From NCBI GenBank assembly GCA_012031225.1, contig JAAUTZ010000005.1, forward strand, positions 14,006 through 78,005: DNA of 64,000 nucleotides. The letters run 5' to 3'. Under the pieces are notes generated by a model. That model saw only the letters and a program-made list of their open reading frames with translations, searched no databases and had not been told where the DNA came from. The position numbers and the translations under genes were made by a program. Within the stretch, counting starts at the first letter, position 1, and the number at the start of each line of letters is the position of its first letter. This stretch comes from Chloroflexaceae bacterium. Its GTDB lineage: Bacteria; Chloroflexota; Chloroflexia; Chloroflexales; Chloroflexaceae. This document shows positions 15,739 through 25,000 of this stretch, in pieces.

Positions 15739-16769
15739 GTATTCCGGTCTACACCTTCTTCAACAACAAGGGTGGAGTCGGCAAAACCACCCTGCTCTAC
15801 AATCTGGCGTGGATGTACCGCGAGCTTGGGTTGCAGGTGCTTATGGCCGACCTCGACCCACAGGCAAACCTGACGGCGGCGTTCCTGAGTGATGAGCGGC
15901 TCAACGAGATTTTCACCGCTCCGAGCAACCACCCACCCCAAACCATCTACGAGGCGGTACAGCCACTGGTGGACGGAACCGGTGATATTGTCATCCCACA
16001 TGTCCAGAGCCACCCGACAGTCGAAGCCCTTGCGCTGGTGGCAGGCGATTTGCGCCTCGCGCAGTTTGAGGATAGCCTGTCGGAGACATGGCCCAAATGC
16101 TTGAGTGGCGATGCGCGAGCATTACGGATTACTTCCGCCTTCTGGCGGGTCATTCAAGGAGCAGCCCTAGAACATGCCGCCGATCTGATTCTGGTGGACG
16201 TTGGCCCAAATCTCGGCGCGATCAACCGTGCCGCCCTGATCGCCACGAATTACGTGATCACGCCGCTTGCCCCCGACCTCTTCTCCGTGATGGGTCTCCG
16301 CAATCTTGGACCACGGCTCGCTAGCTGGCGCAAAGAGTGGCAGAAACGGCTCGATGAAAACGTACCATCCCCTTTCACATTGCCATCCGGCGAGATGCAG
16401 CCGATAGGATATGTGGTGTTGCAATATATCAAACGGCTGGATCGTCCGGTCAAAGCCTATGAACACTGGATCAAGCAGATCCCGCATGTCTATCGTGACG
16501 CAGTATTGAACCAGACGACTGACCAACCAATCACCGTTGAAAATGATGAGTACGCCCTGTCGTTGTTGAAGCACTATGCTTCGCTGATGCCGATGGCACA
16601 GGAAGCCCGCAAGCCGGTGTTTCTGCTGAAGCCCGCAGATGGTGCGATTGGCTCACACCTGTACGCGGTGCAACAAAGCTATCGCGAGTTTGAAAGCCTT
16701 GCCCGTGCAATTGCCAGCAAGTCCCGGCTTGCCCTACCCACACCACTAAGCGTTGAAGAGGCCCTATGA
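15735..16769 (+). CDS. ParA/MinD-like P-loop ATPase
   Basis: The 344-residue ATPase has the deviant Walker A motif NKGGVGKTTLLYNLAW (KGGVGKTT) at the N-terminus, the switch I region MADLDPQANLTAAFL and a Walker B-like ILVDVGPNLGAINRAAL. The C-terminal half, with VVLQYIKRLDRPVKAYEHWIKQIP, is longer than in chromosomal ParA and does not suggest a plasmid partition role; no ParB gene or parS-like repeats are seen nearby. GGAG lies 6 bases before ATG 15735. It is fused by ATGA overlaps to the AlbA_2/HATPase gene before it and to the polyketide synthase gene after it. Possible roles include gene regulation or a defense module; no function is established. Confidence 0.85.
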   Translation: MSIPVYTFFNNKGGVGKTTLLYNLAWMYRELGLQVLMADLDPQANLTAAFLSDERLNEIFTAPSNHPPQTIYEAVQPLVDGTGDIVIPHVQSHPTVEALALVAGDLRLAQFEDSLSETWPKCLSGDARALRITSAFWRVIQGAALEHAADLILVDVGPNLGAINRAALIATNYVITPLAPDLFSVMGLRNLGPRLASWRKEWQKRLDENVPSPFTLPSGEMQPIGYVVLQYIKRLDRPVKAYEHWIKQIPHVYRDAVLNQTTDQPITVENDEYALSLLKHYASLMPMAQEARKPVFLLKPADGAIGSHLYAVQQSYREFESLARAIASKSRLALPTPLSVEEAL

Positions 16770-17911
16770 CCCAGCACCCCGCCATCCTTGCCCTCGGCTG
16801 TGCGCTCCCCGCCTACCGCGTCCATCAAGCCGATGTGGGGCAGTGGATGAACCAATCGCTAGGCCACCCGCCCACCCTCAGCCGCTGGATTACGCGCCTG
16901 TATGAACGCTCCGGCATTGATACGCGCTACACCTGCCTGCCCGATAGCCTGCACGATCCCGCCCAGTCGCGCTTTGCGCCCGGCACGCCGCTCGCGCAAG
17001 TCGCCACCACTGCCGAACGGATGGCGATCTACGAGCGCGAAGCCGTGCCGATTGGCGTCGCTGCCGCGCGCAATGCGCTTGCTGCGCTTGCTCCGCCTGC
17101 CGCCACGCCGGCTGATCTCGCGGCGGCAGCAGCCACGATTACGCACCTGATCGCGGTGAGTTGTACCGGCTTCTTTGCACCTAGCCTCGATCAGGCGATA
17201 GCGCGTGCGCTGGGCCTGCCGCCCACCGCCGAGCGCACCCTGATCGGCTTTATGGGCTGTGCCGCCGCCTTTAATGCGCTGCGCCTCGCCAACCAGATTG
17301 TGCAAGCCCAGCCCAACGCACGAGTACTGATTGTGAGTGTTGAGCTGTGCTCGCTGCATATTCAGCCCGGCACGCGCAAGATTGACGTGATTGTCGCCTC
17401 GCTGTTTTGCGATGGCGCGGGAGCCTGTATTGTGGGGCTGCCGGATGCCGCCAGCAACGGCGATTACTTTGCGCTACGTGGTTTTCACACCGCCCTGACC
17501 CCCGATACGAATGATTTTATGGTGTGGCAGATTGGCAATCACGGCTTTGTGCTGAACCTTGCCCCGCAGATCCCAGCCCAGCTAGCCCTCGCCGCACCCG
17601 CCGCACTGCATACGCTGATGGGTGCTACGCGCCCGCAGTTCTGGGCGATCCATCCCGGTGGGCGTAGCATCATCGAGAGCCTGAGCACGGCATTTGATTT
17701 GCAGCCCAGCGATACGGACGTGAGCCGCACGATCCTGCGCGAGATTGGCAACATCTCTTCGGCCACAATCCTGCATGTGCTGCACACCTTCCAGCAACGG
17801 ATGCGAGCCACCGTCACCACGCCGCAGTCTGGTGTGGCGATGGCATTTGGGCCCGGCTTGGTGACGGAGATGGCCCATCTTGAGTATCAGCCTCCAGCTA
17901 GCCCTACCTAG
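16766..17911 (+). CDS. Type III polyketide synthase (chalcone/stilbene synthase superfamily)
   Basis: This 381-residue iterative ketosynthase retains the Cys-His-Asn catalytic triad: Cys133 in VSCTGFFAPS, His296 in WAIHPGGRS and Asn329 in GNISSAT. Type III synthases condense malonyl-CoA onto an acyl-CoA starter. Together with the following methyltransferase and flavoprotein, the arrangement mirrors bacterial phenolic-lipid loci such as srsABC or bpsA/bpsB, which make methylated alkylresorcinols and alkylquinones. ATG 16766 overlaps the stop of the ParA-like gene by 4 bases; there is no separate ribosome site of note, so translation probably depends on the upstream gene. Confidence 0.93.
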   Translation: MTQHPAILALGCALPAYRVHQADVGQWMNQSLGHPPTLSRWITRLYERSGIDTRYTCLPDSLHDPAQSRFAPGTPLAQVATTAERMAIYEREAVPIGVAAARNALAALAPPAATPADLAAAAATITHLIAVSCTGFFAPSLDQAIARALGLPPTAERTLIGFMGCAAAFNALRLANQIVQAQPNARVLIVSVELCSLHIQPGTRKIDVIVASLFCDGAGACIVGLPDAASNGDYFALRGFHTALTPDTNDFMVWQIGNHGFVLNLAPQIPAQLALAAPAALHTLMGATRPQFWAIHPGGRSIIESLSTAFDLQPSDTDVSRTILREIGNISSATILHVLHTFQQRMRATVTTPQSGVAMAFGPGLVTEMAHLEYQPPASPT

Positions 17912-17927
17912 CCCATAAGGGAGCCGT

Positions 17928-18626
17928 ATGCTGCCCGATCTGCGCCAGCGGAGCACCGCCGCCGAATTGATGGATGACCGCCAGATTGCAGGCGTGGAGC
18001 TGTTCATTGCCCTGCGCGAATTGCGCTTCATCAACACCGCCCTGTTCGGCGCACTGCCTACGCTCGAAGGCGTAGCGCGGCTGTGGCATGCCGCCGGACA
18101 GCCGCCCACGCTGCATCTGCTGGATGTGGGCGCAGGCTCCGGCGAAACTAGCCGCTTGCTGCTGCGCTGGGCCGCGTGGCGTGGGATCGGCTTGCGGATT
18201 ACGTTGCTGGATATTCACCCGCTGACGTGTGCTGTCGCTGCCGCCGATTTTGCTGGCGAGCCGCGTATCACCGTGCAGCAGGGCGATCTCTATGCGTTGC
18301 CTGCCCACGCCGCCGATATTGTCACGGCATCGCTGGTGCTGCACCACTTCAGCCCGCCCGATGTGCCCACCGTGCTACGGGCAATGCGACGGGCGGCCCG
18401 GCTGGGCGTAGTGGTCAATGATCTCCACCGCCACCCATTAGCGTGGCTCGGTATTGTGGCTTTGACGCGCCTATTCTCGCGCAACCGTATGATCCGCCAC
18501 GATGCGCCGCTCTCGGTGGCACGCGGCTTTCGGGCGGCTGATCTGGAGCCGATGCGCCGCGATCCGGCCTTGGCCCACCTCCGCTATCACTGGCGACCAT
18601 TGTTCCGTTACCTCATGATCCTCTAG
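17928..18626 (+). CDS. Class I SAM-dependent methyltransferase
   Basis: The 232-residue protein has motif I LLDVGAGSGETSRLLL (residues about 64-79) and a post-I acidic residue in ITLLDIHPLT, then a motif II-like LPAHAADIVTASLVLHHF. The long C-terminal segment with basic and hydrophobic residues resembles UbiE-like and other polyketide O-/C-methyltransferases. RBS AAGGGAG precedes ATG 17928. Its position between a type III polyketide synthase and an FAD oxidoreductase points to methylation of the ring of a phenolic lipid; the methyl acceptor atom cannot be told. In srs loci the corresponding enzyme is of another fold, so this is a functional analogue rather than an orthologue. Confidence 0.88.
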   Translation: MLPDLRQRSTAAELMDDRQIAGVELFIALRELRFINTALFGALPTLEGVARLWHAAGQPPTLHLLDVGAGSGETSRLLLRWAAWRGIGLRITLLDIHPLTCAVAAADFAGEPRITVQQGDLYALPAHAADIVTASLVLHHFSPPDVPTVLRAMRRAARLGVVVNDLHRHPLAWLGIVALTRLFSRNRMIRHDAPLSVARGFRAADLEPMRRDPALAHLRYHWRPLFRYLMIL

Positions 18627-18639
18627 CAAGGAGTAGCGC

Positions 18640-19809
18640 ATGGGCAGTTACGACATTGCGATTATCGGGGCGGGCTTGGCCGGCAGCAGTGCTGCCGCTG
18701 CGCTGGCCCAGCGCGGGTGGCGGGTAGCCCTCATCGAGCGGCGCACGCTGCCGCAACACCGTGTTTGTGGCGAGTTTCTCTCGCCCGAAGCCCAACACAG
18801 CCTGCGTGCATTGGGGCTATACGCAACGGTTGCCGCGCTGCACCCGGCCCCGATGCGCCACGCCACGCTGGTTTCGGCACGCGGCACGCGCCTGCATGTA
18901 GATCTGCCGGATGCGGCGTGGGGCATCAGCCGCTACGATCTCGATCTGGCACTGGCACAGGGCGCGGTGCAAGCGGGGGCAACCCTCCTACAGGGCGCAA
19001 CCGTGACGGATATGGCAATAGCACCGACCCACGCCACGATCACCTACCGCATGCCACAGGGCACACACACGCTGCATGCCCGCACGGCGATCATTGCCGC
19101 CGGACGCAATCCGCACGCCGTGCTGCGTCCACGCCTGCCTGATCCGCAGGCAGGGCACCGCCCGCAGTATGTGGGGGTGAAGGCGCACTATACGGGGGTG
19201 CGGATGCCGGCCCACGTCGAACTGTACCTCTTTGAGGGTGGCTACACGGGCGTAGGGCGCGTGGCTAGCAGCGCGGGCGAGGTGGTCAATGTTTCACTGC
19301 TAGCAACCCGCGCTGCGTTTCAGCGGGCTGGCGCAGATCCGTTGGCGATGCTACAGGCAACTGCCGCGTGGAATCCGGCACTGGCAGAGCGGCTGGCGGG
19401 CGGCACCCTACTGGCTGATACGCTGGTTGCGGTGGCGCAGGTGGATACAGGGCGACCGGGTGTGGCGTGGGATCAGGTGGCGCGGCTGGGCGATGCGGCC
19501 ACAATGATTCCGCCCCTGTGCGGCGATGGCATGGCGATGGCATTGCGCTCGGCTGAACTATGTGTGCCCTTGGCCGATGGGTTTCTGCGCGGCACGCTCA
19601 CCCGTGAGCAGTGGCAGGCGGGCTACACGCAGGCATGGCGGCGCAGCTTTGCGCGGGCATTGTGGGTGGGGCGCCGCTTGCAGAGCCTGCTGGCTACGCC
19701 CTACCTGAGCGATGTGCTGCTGCACACCGGCGCACAGCTACCGCCGTTGGCGCGGCTGTTTGTGCATGCCACGCGCAGCCGCGAGGTGGCAGTCGCGGGG
19801 GGCAGCTGA
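18640..19809 (+). CDS. FAD-dependent oxidoreductase (geranylgeranyl reductase/hydroxylase-like)
   Basis: A 389-residue flavoprotein with an N-terminal dinucleotide-binding fingerprint, YDIAIIGAGLAGSSAAAALAQRGWRVALIERR, and the following CGEFLSPEA, where the RVCGEF pattern is typical of the geranylgeranyl-reductase-like group. The second FAD motif, ARLGDAATMIPPLCGDGMAMALRSAE (GD motif), is near residue 285. Enzymes of this group reduce isoprenoid chains or hydroxylate aromatic rings. In this setting a hydroxylase that turns a methylated resorcinol into a quinol is the likely role (inference). ATG 18640 follows AAGGAG by about 9 bases. It ends the run, 46 bases ahead of the heptad array at 19855. 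Confidence 0.9.
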   Translation: MGSYDIAIIGAGLAGSSAAAALAQRGWRVALIERRTLPQHRVCGEFLSPEAQHSLRALGLYATVAALHPAPMRHATLVSARGTRLHVDLPDAAWGISRYDLDLALAQGAVQAGATLLQGATVTDMAIAPTHATITYRMPQGTHTLHARTAIIAAGRNPHAVLRPRLPDPQAGHRPQYVGVKAHYTGVRMPAHVELYLFEGGYTGVGRVASSAGEVVNVSLLATRAAFQRAGADPLAMLQATAAWNPALAERLAGGTLLADTLVAVAQVDTGRPGVAWDQVARLGDAATMIPPLCGDGMAMALRSAELCVPLADGFLRGTLTREQWQAGYTQAWRRSFARALWVGRRLQSLLATPYLSDVLLHTGAQLPPLARLFVHATRSREVAVAGGS

Positions 19810-19854
19810 TGATCATTGATCATATCACAATGATCCTGATTGACCCTGCATATC

Positions 19855-19895
19855 TGACCCCTAACCCCTAGACCCTGACCCCTGACCCCTGACCC
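19855..19895. repeat. Heptanucleotide tandem array (TGACCCC type)
   Basis: Units TGACCCC, TAACCCC, TAGACCC, TGACCCC, TGACCCC and TGACCC follow in strict 7-base steps. The array fills most of the gap between the flavoprotein gene and the convergent metallophosphoesterase, whose stop codon (TAG on the minus strand, 19897-19895) begins in its last unit. It resembles the short heptad repeats (STRRs) known from filamentous cyanobacteria. Confidence 0.8.
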
Positions 19896-21063
19896 TATCC
19901 TTCCCACACACGCAACATACCCTGCGGATGTTGCCCGTCGGGGTAGGTCACTTCGACATAGGCATTCTGGCGATCAATCCGGCGCGGCGGCTCAATCTGG
20001 GCCAGCGTCGCTTTCCACGTCCCCGTGTTCAGGTAGCGTTTGCCGTGCCCTAGCGCAACCTCTGTGGCGGTGTGGGTGTGCCCCGCCACAAAGAGGCGCA
20101 CATCGTGCAGGTCCGGCAGGCGAGCGAGGCGTTCGATCTCGTGCTGCAACCGCACATCAAACGAGGTGTGCCACGCCGCATCGGTGAGTGGGGCCGGCAG
20201 CGTGAGTGGATCGGGGGCGACAGGCGCAGCCGCGAGGGTGTAGCGGGGCACAGCTTGCAGGCGCATATACCACATCAGCACTGCCGCACGCAGCAGGAAG
20301 CGGCGCACAGCCGCACGGCGGAGTTGGGTGGGCTGGAGCAGATGCCACAGCAGCAGGCTGTAGGGACAGGTGTGGTCGAACAGCTTGGCTTCGGGCAGAT
20401 CGGCGGCTTGAATGGGCGTGAATAGGTGGCGCACGAGGCGTGTGCCATACACCTCTTCAAAGGGGGTGGTGATGCCGCCAAAATGCAGGAACTGGTTGTA
20501 CGGCTCGGATTGGTTGCCGTGCAAAATCACTAGCCCTAGCCCGCGATAGCTTGTGCCAAACTGCACCTGATCGGGCGCGCCCCGCACAGCTCACGCAGCC
20601 GCGCCTGCACCCCGCGATAGTGCAGCTCGAAATCGTGGTTGCCAATCAGGAAGGTGAGGCGGTGCTGGGGGTGGTGGAGGAACTGCTGTAGCACCTCGAC
20701 AAAATCGGGATGTGCGTGTACAATCGCTGCAAGCCGAGTAAGGCTATTCGGCTCCGACCAATGCTGGTGCTCTGTGGCATTGGGGCGTACTTGTAAAAAC
20801 TCAAACGTATCACCCGCGAATACCAATTCAAGTGGTTCCTCGTTCTGAACACATTGGCGAAGGTAGCGTGCTACCGCCGCACTTGTTGCCGTATCCGCGT
20901 AGGTATTGCCTGCACATAGGTGCAAGTCGCTGAGGATGATATGGCGCACGGGCTGCGCCCTGTGGAGCGCGGGCGTGGTGTGGTGCGTTGGGCAGATAGG
21001 CACACGGACAGGCAGTGCCGGAGCAAGCCTGTTGGTTGTTCGGTTGGGGAGCAAGTCGCGCAT
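19895..21063 (-). pseudogene. Metallophosphoesterase interrupted by one frameshift
   Basis: Two adjacent minus-strand frames together form one calcineurin-like phosphoesterase. The 5' part (21063 to about 20575) carries SDLHLCAG, FAGDTFEFL and LIGNHDFELHY, the first metal-binding motifs. The 3' part (about 20585 to 19895) carries VILHGNQSEPYN and VAGHTHTA, the final histidine motif. Frames switch at about 20573-20583, in GGGCGCGCCCC: the upstream frame ends 40 bases on, and the second continues with the expected residues. The start is ATG 21063, preceded by AGGAGG at 6 bases. One missing or extra base would restore about 390 residues. This is either a genuine lesion or a sequencing/assembly slip at a palindromic GC stretch. 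Substrate unknown. Confidence 0.8.
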
Positions 21064-21293
21064 TAACACCTCCTGTTGATGGGCACACCGAGCAACGCTA
21101 GCGCGTCGCCTACGTATAAGTATACCGCTATAATACGCAAGCCATACAACATCAAAATAATAATCAGAAGCGATAATCTTTATACGAATAAAGTGTGAAA
21201 ATCTTCACTCTGTACACGAAATGACACGGTATAATCAAGAGTAGAGGGTAGTCGTTGTGATGCTTACGTCGTGCATGCTGATGCTAGGCTTGC

Positions 21294-21322
21294 TTGACTG
21301 TTTGACAATCATAGACTATAAT
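21294..21322 (+). promoter_or_regulatory. Promoter of the act operon
   Basis: TTGACT (21294-21299) and TATAAT (21317-21322) are 17 bases apart, giving a start near 21329 and an 85-base leader before actA. Other TATAAT elements at 21129 and 21230 lack a good -35 partner. The 350-base gap between the metallophosphoesterase and actA is AT-rich and otherwise empty. Confidence 0.8.
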
Positions 21323-21412
21323 TACAAAGAATTTACCTCGTGTGTAAACTGATTGCGGTAGGAACAGTTTCACCTCAAAAATATCTCTGACTAGGAAGGG
21401 AAGCGAGGTCGG

Positions 21413-22075
21413 ATGAAACAGTTTTTTCGTCCTTACGCTAATCTGATCGCCTTGATTAGCGTGTTCGTTGTATTGTATGCGGTAGCGGGTTTTCTATGGG
21501 GCGGGCTAGTCCTTGATCGCGCCAACTGGACAAGACGGGTGAACTTGCCCGTGGAGCAGCCGATTGCCTTTAGCCACCAACTGCATGCAAATTCACTGGG
21601 CATGGATTGCCAATACTGCCATGCCTCCGCCGGTATCGTTGCATATTCCAACATCCCCCCCTCGGACACCTGTGTGACGTGCCACCACGAAGTCAAGCGC
21701 AACAGTGCGTTGCTTGAGCCGCTCTGGGAAAGTGTCAACAATGATACGCCAATTCCGTGGATAAAAGTTCACGATCTGGCAGACTTTGTTTACTTTAACC
21801 ACGCGGTTCACGTCAATGGGGGCTTCGGCTGTACGACGTGTCACGGGCAGGTGAATGAGATGCCTGTGGTGTGGAAAGTTCACGATATGACGATGGCGTG
21901 GTGTTTGGATTGTCACCGCAACCCGGAACAGTACATCCGCCCGGCCGATCAAGTCTGGAACATGGAATACGAATACCCATCGAATGCCGAACAAGCCGCG
22001 CTTGGCGCACAGCTCATCCGTGAGCAAGGGATTGACAAGGAAGTTCTGACAAATTGTGCGATTTGCCATAGATAG
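21413..22075 (+). CDS. actA: Alternative complex III, pentaheme cytochrome c subunit ActA
   Basis: This 220-residue protein has one N-terminal membrane anchor (residues about 11-31) and five CxxCH heme-binding motifs at residues 66-70, 87-91, 140-144, 164-168 and 215-219; the last lies one residue from the C-terminus. A single anchor followed by five hemes is the hallmark of ActA, which passes electrons from the quinol-oxidising part of alternative complex III to the periplasm-side acceptors. The start ATG 21413 lies behind AAGGGAAGCGAGG. It is the first gene of the act operon and is followed 12 bases later by actB. Confidence 0.95.
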   Translation: MKQFFRPYANLIALISVFVVLYAVAGFLWGGLVLDRANWTRRVNLPVEQPIAFSHQLHANSLGMDCQYCHASAGIVAYSNIPPSDTCVTCHHEVKRNSALLEPLWESVNNDTPIPWIKVHDLADFVYFNHAVHVNGGFGCTTCHGQVNEMPVVWKVHDMTMAWCLDCHRNPEQYIRPADQVWNMEYEYPSNAEQAALGAQLIREQGIDKEVLTNCAICHR

Positions 22076-22086
22076 GTGCAACTAGA

Positions 22087-25000
22087 ATGCTACACAAAAC
22101 CATTCTCCCAGCCGGCTCCGATGCCACTCACAACCAATCCGGCATCATTGAGCTGACCGAAGGTTCACCTGCACCGCGCCTATCTCCGCAGGAACAACTC
22201 CGCGACTTTCAAGAGCGGATGGAACTGCTGCGCGGTAAGCAGGGTAAAGCGTATTGGCGCGGGCTAGAGGAGCTAGCCGATACGCCCCAATTTGATGAGG
22301 TGCTGCAACGCGAGTTTCCGCGTGGCGCAGCGGAGTGGCTGGACCCGATCAGCCGCCGCAATTTCCTCAAGCTGATGGGCGCATCGTTGGCACTGGCGGG
22401 GGTCACAGCCTGTACGCGCCAAGCCGATGAGTACATCCTCCCCTACACCAATGCACCGGTCGGCTTGCTGCCCGGCGTGCCCGCCTATTATGCGACGGCG
22501 ATGCCGCTCGGTGGCTTGACCACAGGCTTGCTGGCCAAGAGTGTGATGAGCCGCCCGATCAAGCTCGAAGGCAACCCCAAGCACCCCGCTAGTTTGGGGG
22601 CAACGGATCTGCTGGCGCAGGCTTCGATCTTGACCTTCTACGATCCCGAACGCTCGCAGGTTGTGTTCAATGGGAGCAACCAAAGCACATGGGCCAACTT
22701 CGTGACGAATATCGGCCCACAGATGGAGCAGATCAAAGCGGTCAGTGGTACGGGGCTAGCCTTCCTCACCGAAGCCACCTCATCGCCGACGTTTGCCGCG
22801 CTGATGGAACGCTTGCTGGTGGATGTGCCCAACGCGACGTGGTATCAGTATGAGCCACTGGCCCGTGACAATGCCTTCCGCGCATCGGAGCTGGCCTTTG
22901 GGCAGCAGGTGCTGCCGAAGTATGACTTTACCAAAGCCGATGTGGTGCTCTCCCTCGATGCCGACTTCCTCAATGGCGGCGTGGCGTGGGTGCGCTATGC
23001 CCACGATTATGCCACACGGCGGCGCATTTGGGAGGGCGACCTGAGCCGCCTGTATGTGATCGAGGCGACCCCTTCTGCAACCGGCACAATGGCGGACCAC
23101 CGCATCACTGCGCGGCCTTCTGAAGTGGAAGCAATGGCGCGGGCGATTGCCCAGCAACTTGGTGTGAACGTGCCCCAAGCAAGCGGCTTGACCTTGACTG
23201 AGAAGCAAGAGAAAGCTGTCGCGGGGCTGGTGAGCGACCTGCAAGCCAAGCGCGGCAGTAGCATCGTGATTGCGGGCGATGAGCAACCGCCTGCGGTGCA
23301 TATGCTCGCTTTTGCAATCAACGAGGCACTCGGCAACGTAGGCTCAACGGTGGAGTATATCGAAACGCCGTTGGTGCAGCCGAGCCACAACTTCGAGGGG
23401 ATTAAAGCCCTAAGCGATGCGATGGGCAGTGGTGCGGTGCAGATGCTGGTTATCATCGGCCCGAATCCGGTCTTTACCGCCCCAGCTGACCTCGACTTCG
23501 GGGCGAAGCTGGCGCAGGTTCCGTTCTCGGTGCATATGGGCTTGTACCGCGACGAGACGGGGCAGGCGGTGACGTGGCATATTCCTGAAACGCACTTCCT
23601 TGAGACGTGGAGTGATGGGCGGGCGTATGATGGTACGACAACGATTATGCAGCCCTTGATTGCGCCGCTCTTTAATGCGCGTAGTCCGATTGAGCTACTC
23701 TCGGTGCTGCGTGGCGTGGAGCTGCCGAGCATTGACCTGATCCGGACCCAGTGGGGTGTGCCAGCGAATGATCGCTTCAACACCTTCTGGCAGACGACGC
23801 TCAATGAGGGCCTTGTGGCTGACTCGGAAGCCGAGCCGGTCAACGTGACGCTTGATTTGGGCAGCTTGCCGCCGGCCCCCACGCTCGATGCAGGGAGCTT
23901 TGAGGTGGTCTTCCGCCCCGATCCTGCGTTGTACGATGGACGCTTTGCCAACAATGGGTGGCTCCAAGAAGTGCCCAAGCCGCTGACCAAGATTACGTGG
24001 GACAATCCGGCGTTGGTCAGCCCGCGCACGGCTGTCGCCCTGCTCAACATTCCGGTTGGCGATGTTGCTAATCTCAAGCCGGAAGACTATGAGAAGCTGA
24101 GCGGTGCGAATGGGCGGATGCTCGACATCACCTATGGCGGGCGCGTGCTACGGGTGCCGCTCTGGGTTACGCCCGGCCACCCCGACAATACGATCACGCT
24201 GTATGTGGGCAGTGGCCACACGGCAATGGGCGTGATTGCGAATGGTACGGGCTTCAATACCTACAGCATCCGCACCAGCGATGCGCCGTGGTTTGGGCCG
24301 GCTACCGTCACGGCAACGGCGGAACAGTACAGGCTGGTCAGCACGCAGATGCACCACAGTATGGAAGGGCGGGCGATTGTCCGCATTGGCACGCTGGATC
24401 GCTACCGCGAGAACCCGGAATTTGTGAAAGACCTCGCCGAGTTCAACGAGAACCTCAAGAAGTCGTTGTTCACCGGTGAATGGGAATACAACGGGCATGC
24501 GTGGGGCATGACGATAGACTTGAACACCTGCACGGGCTGTAATGCCTGTTTGGTGGCCTGCCAAGCTGAGAATAACATTCCCATCGTAGGCAAGAGCGAA
24601 GTGGCGGTGGGGCGGGAGATGCACTGGATTCGCATTGACCGCTACTATGGCGGCACGCTCGAAGACCCGATGATGTACTTCCAGCCGATGGCGTGTGTTC
24701 ACTGCGAGAAAGCCCCGTGTGAGCTAGTCTGTCCAGTTGCGGCAACGGTTCACAGCCACGAGGGGATCAACTCGATGATCTACAACCGGTGTGTGGGCAC
24801 CAAGTATTGCTCGAACAACTGCCCTTACAAGGTGCGTCGCTTCAACTTCTTGCAGTATGTGGATGAGACTACGCCGAGCTTCAAGCTGATGCGGAACCCA
24901 GAAGTGACCGTTCGGTCGCGGGGGGTGATGGAGAAGTGTACCTACTGCCAGCAGCGCATCAGTACGGTGGGGCAGGCCGCGAAGGTGGAGAACCGCCCGA

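Noticed and set aside
15735-16769. Plasmid partition locus
   Set aside because: The ParA-like ATPase has no ParB gene, no parS-like repeats and no replication gene nearby, and it is translationally coupled to an AlbA_2 protein and a polyketide synthase.
23007-24077. Long antisense frame of 356 codons across actB
   Set aside because: It lies wholly opposite a strongly conserved gene, has no ribosome site, and its translation is Ser/Pro/Arg-rich with no family pattern. It is a shadow of GC-rich codon use.
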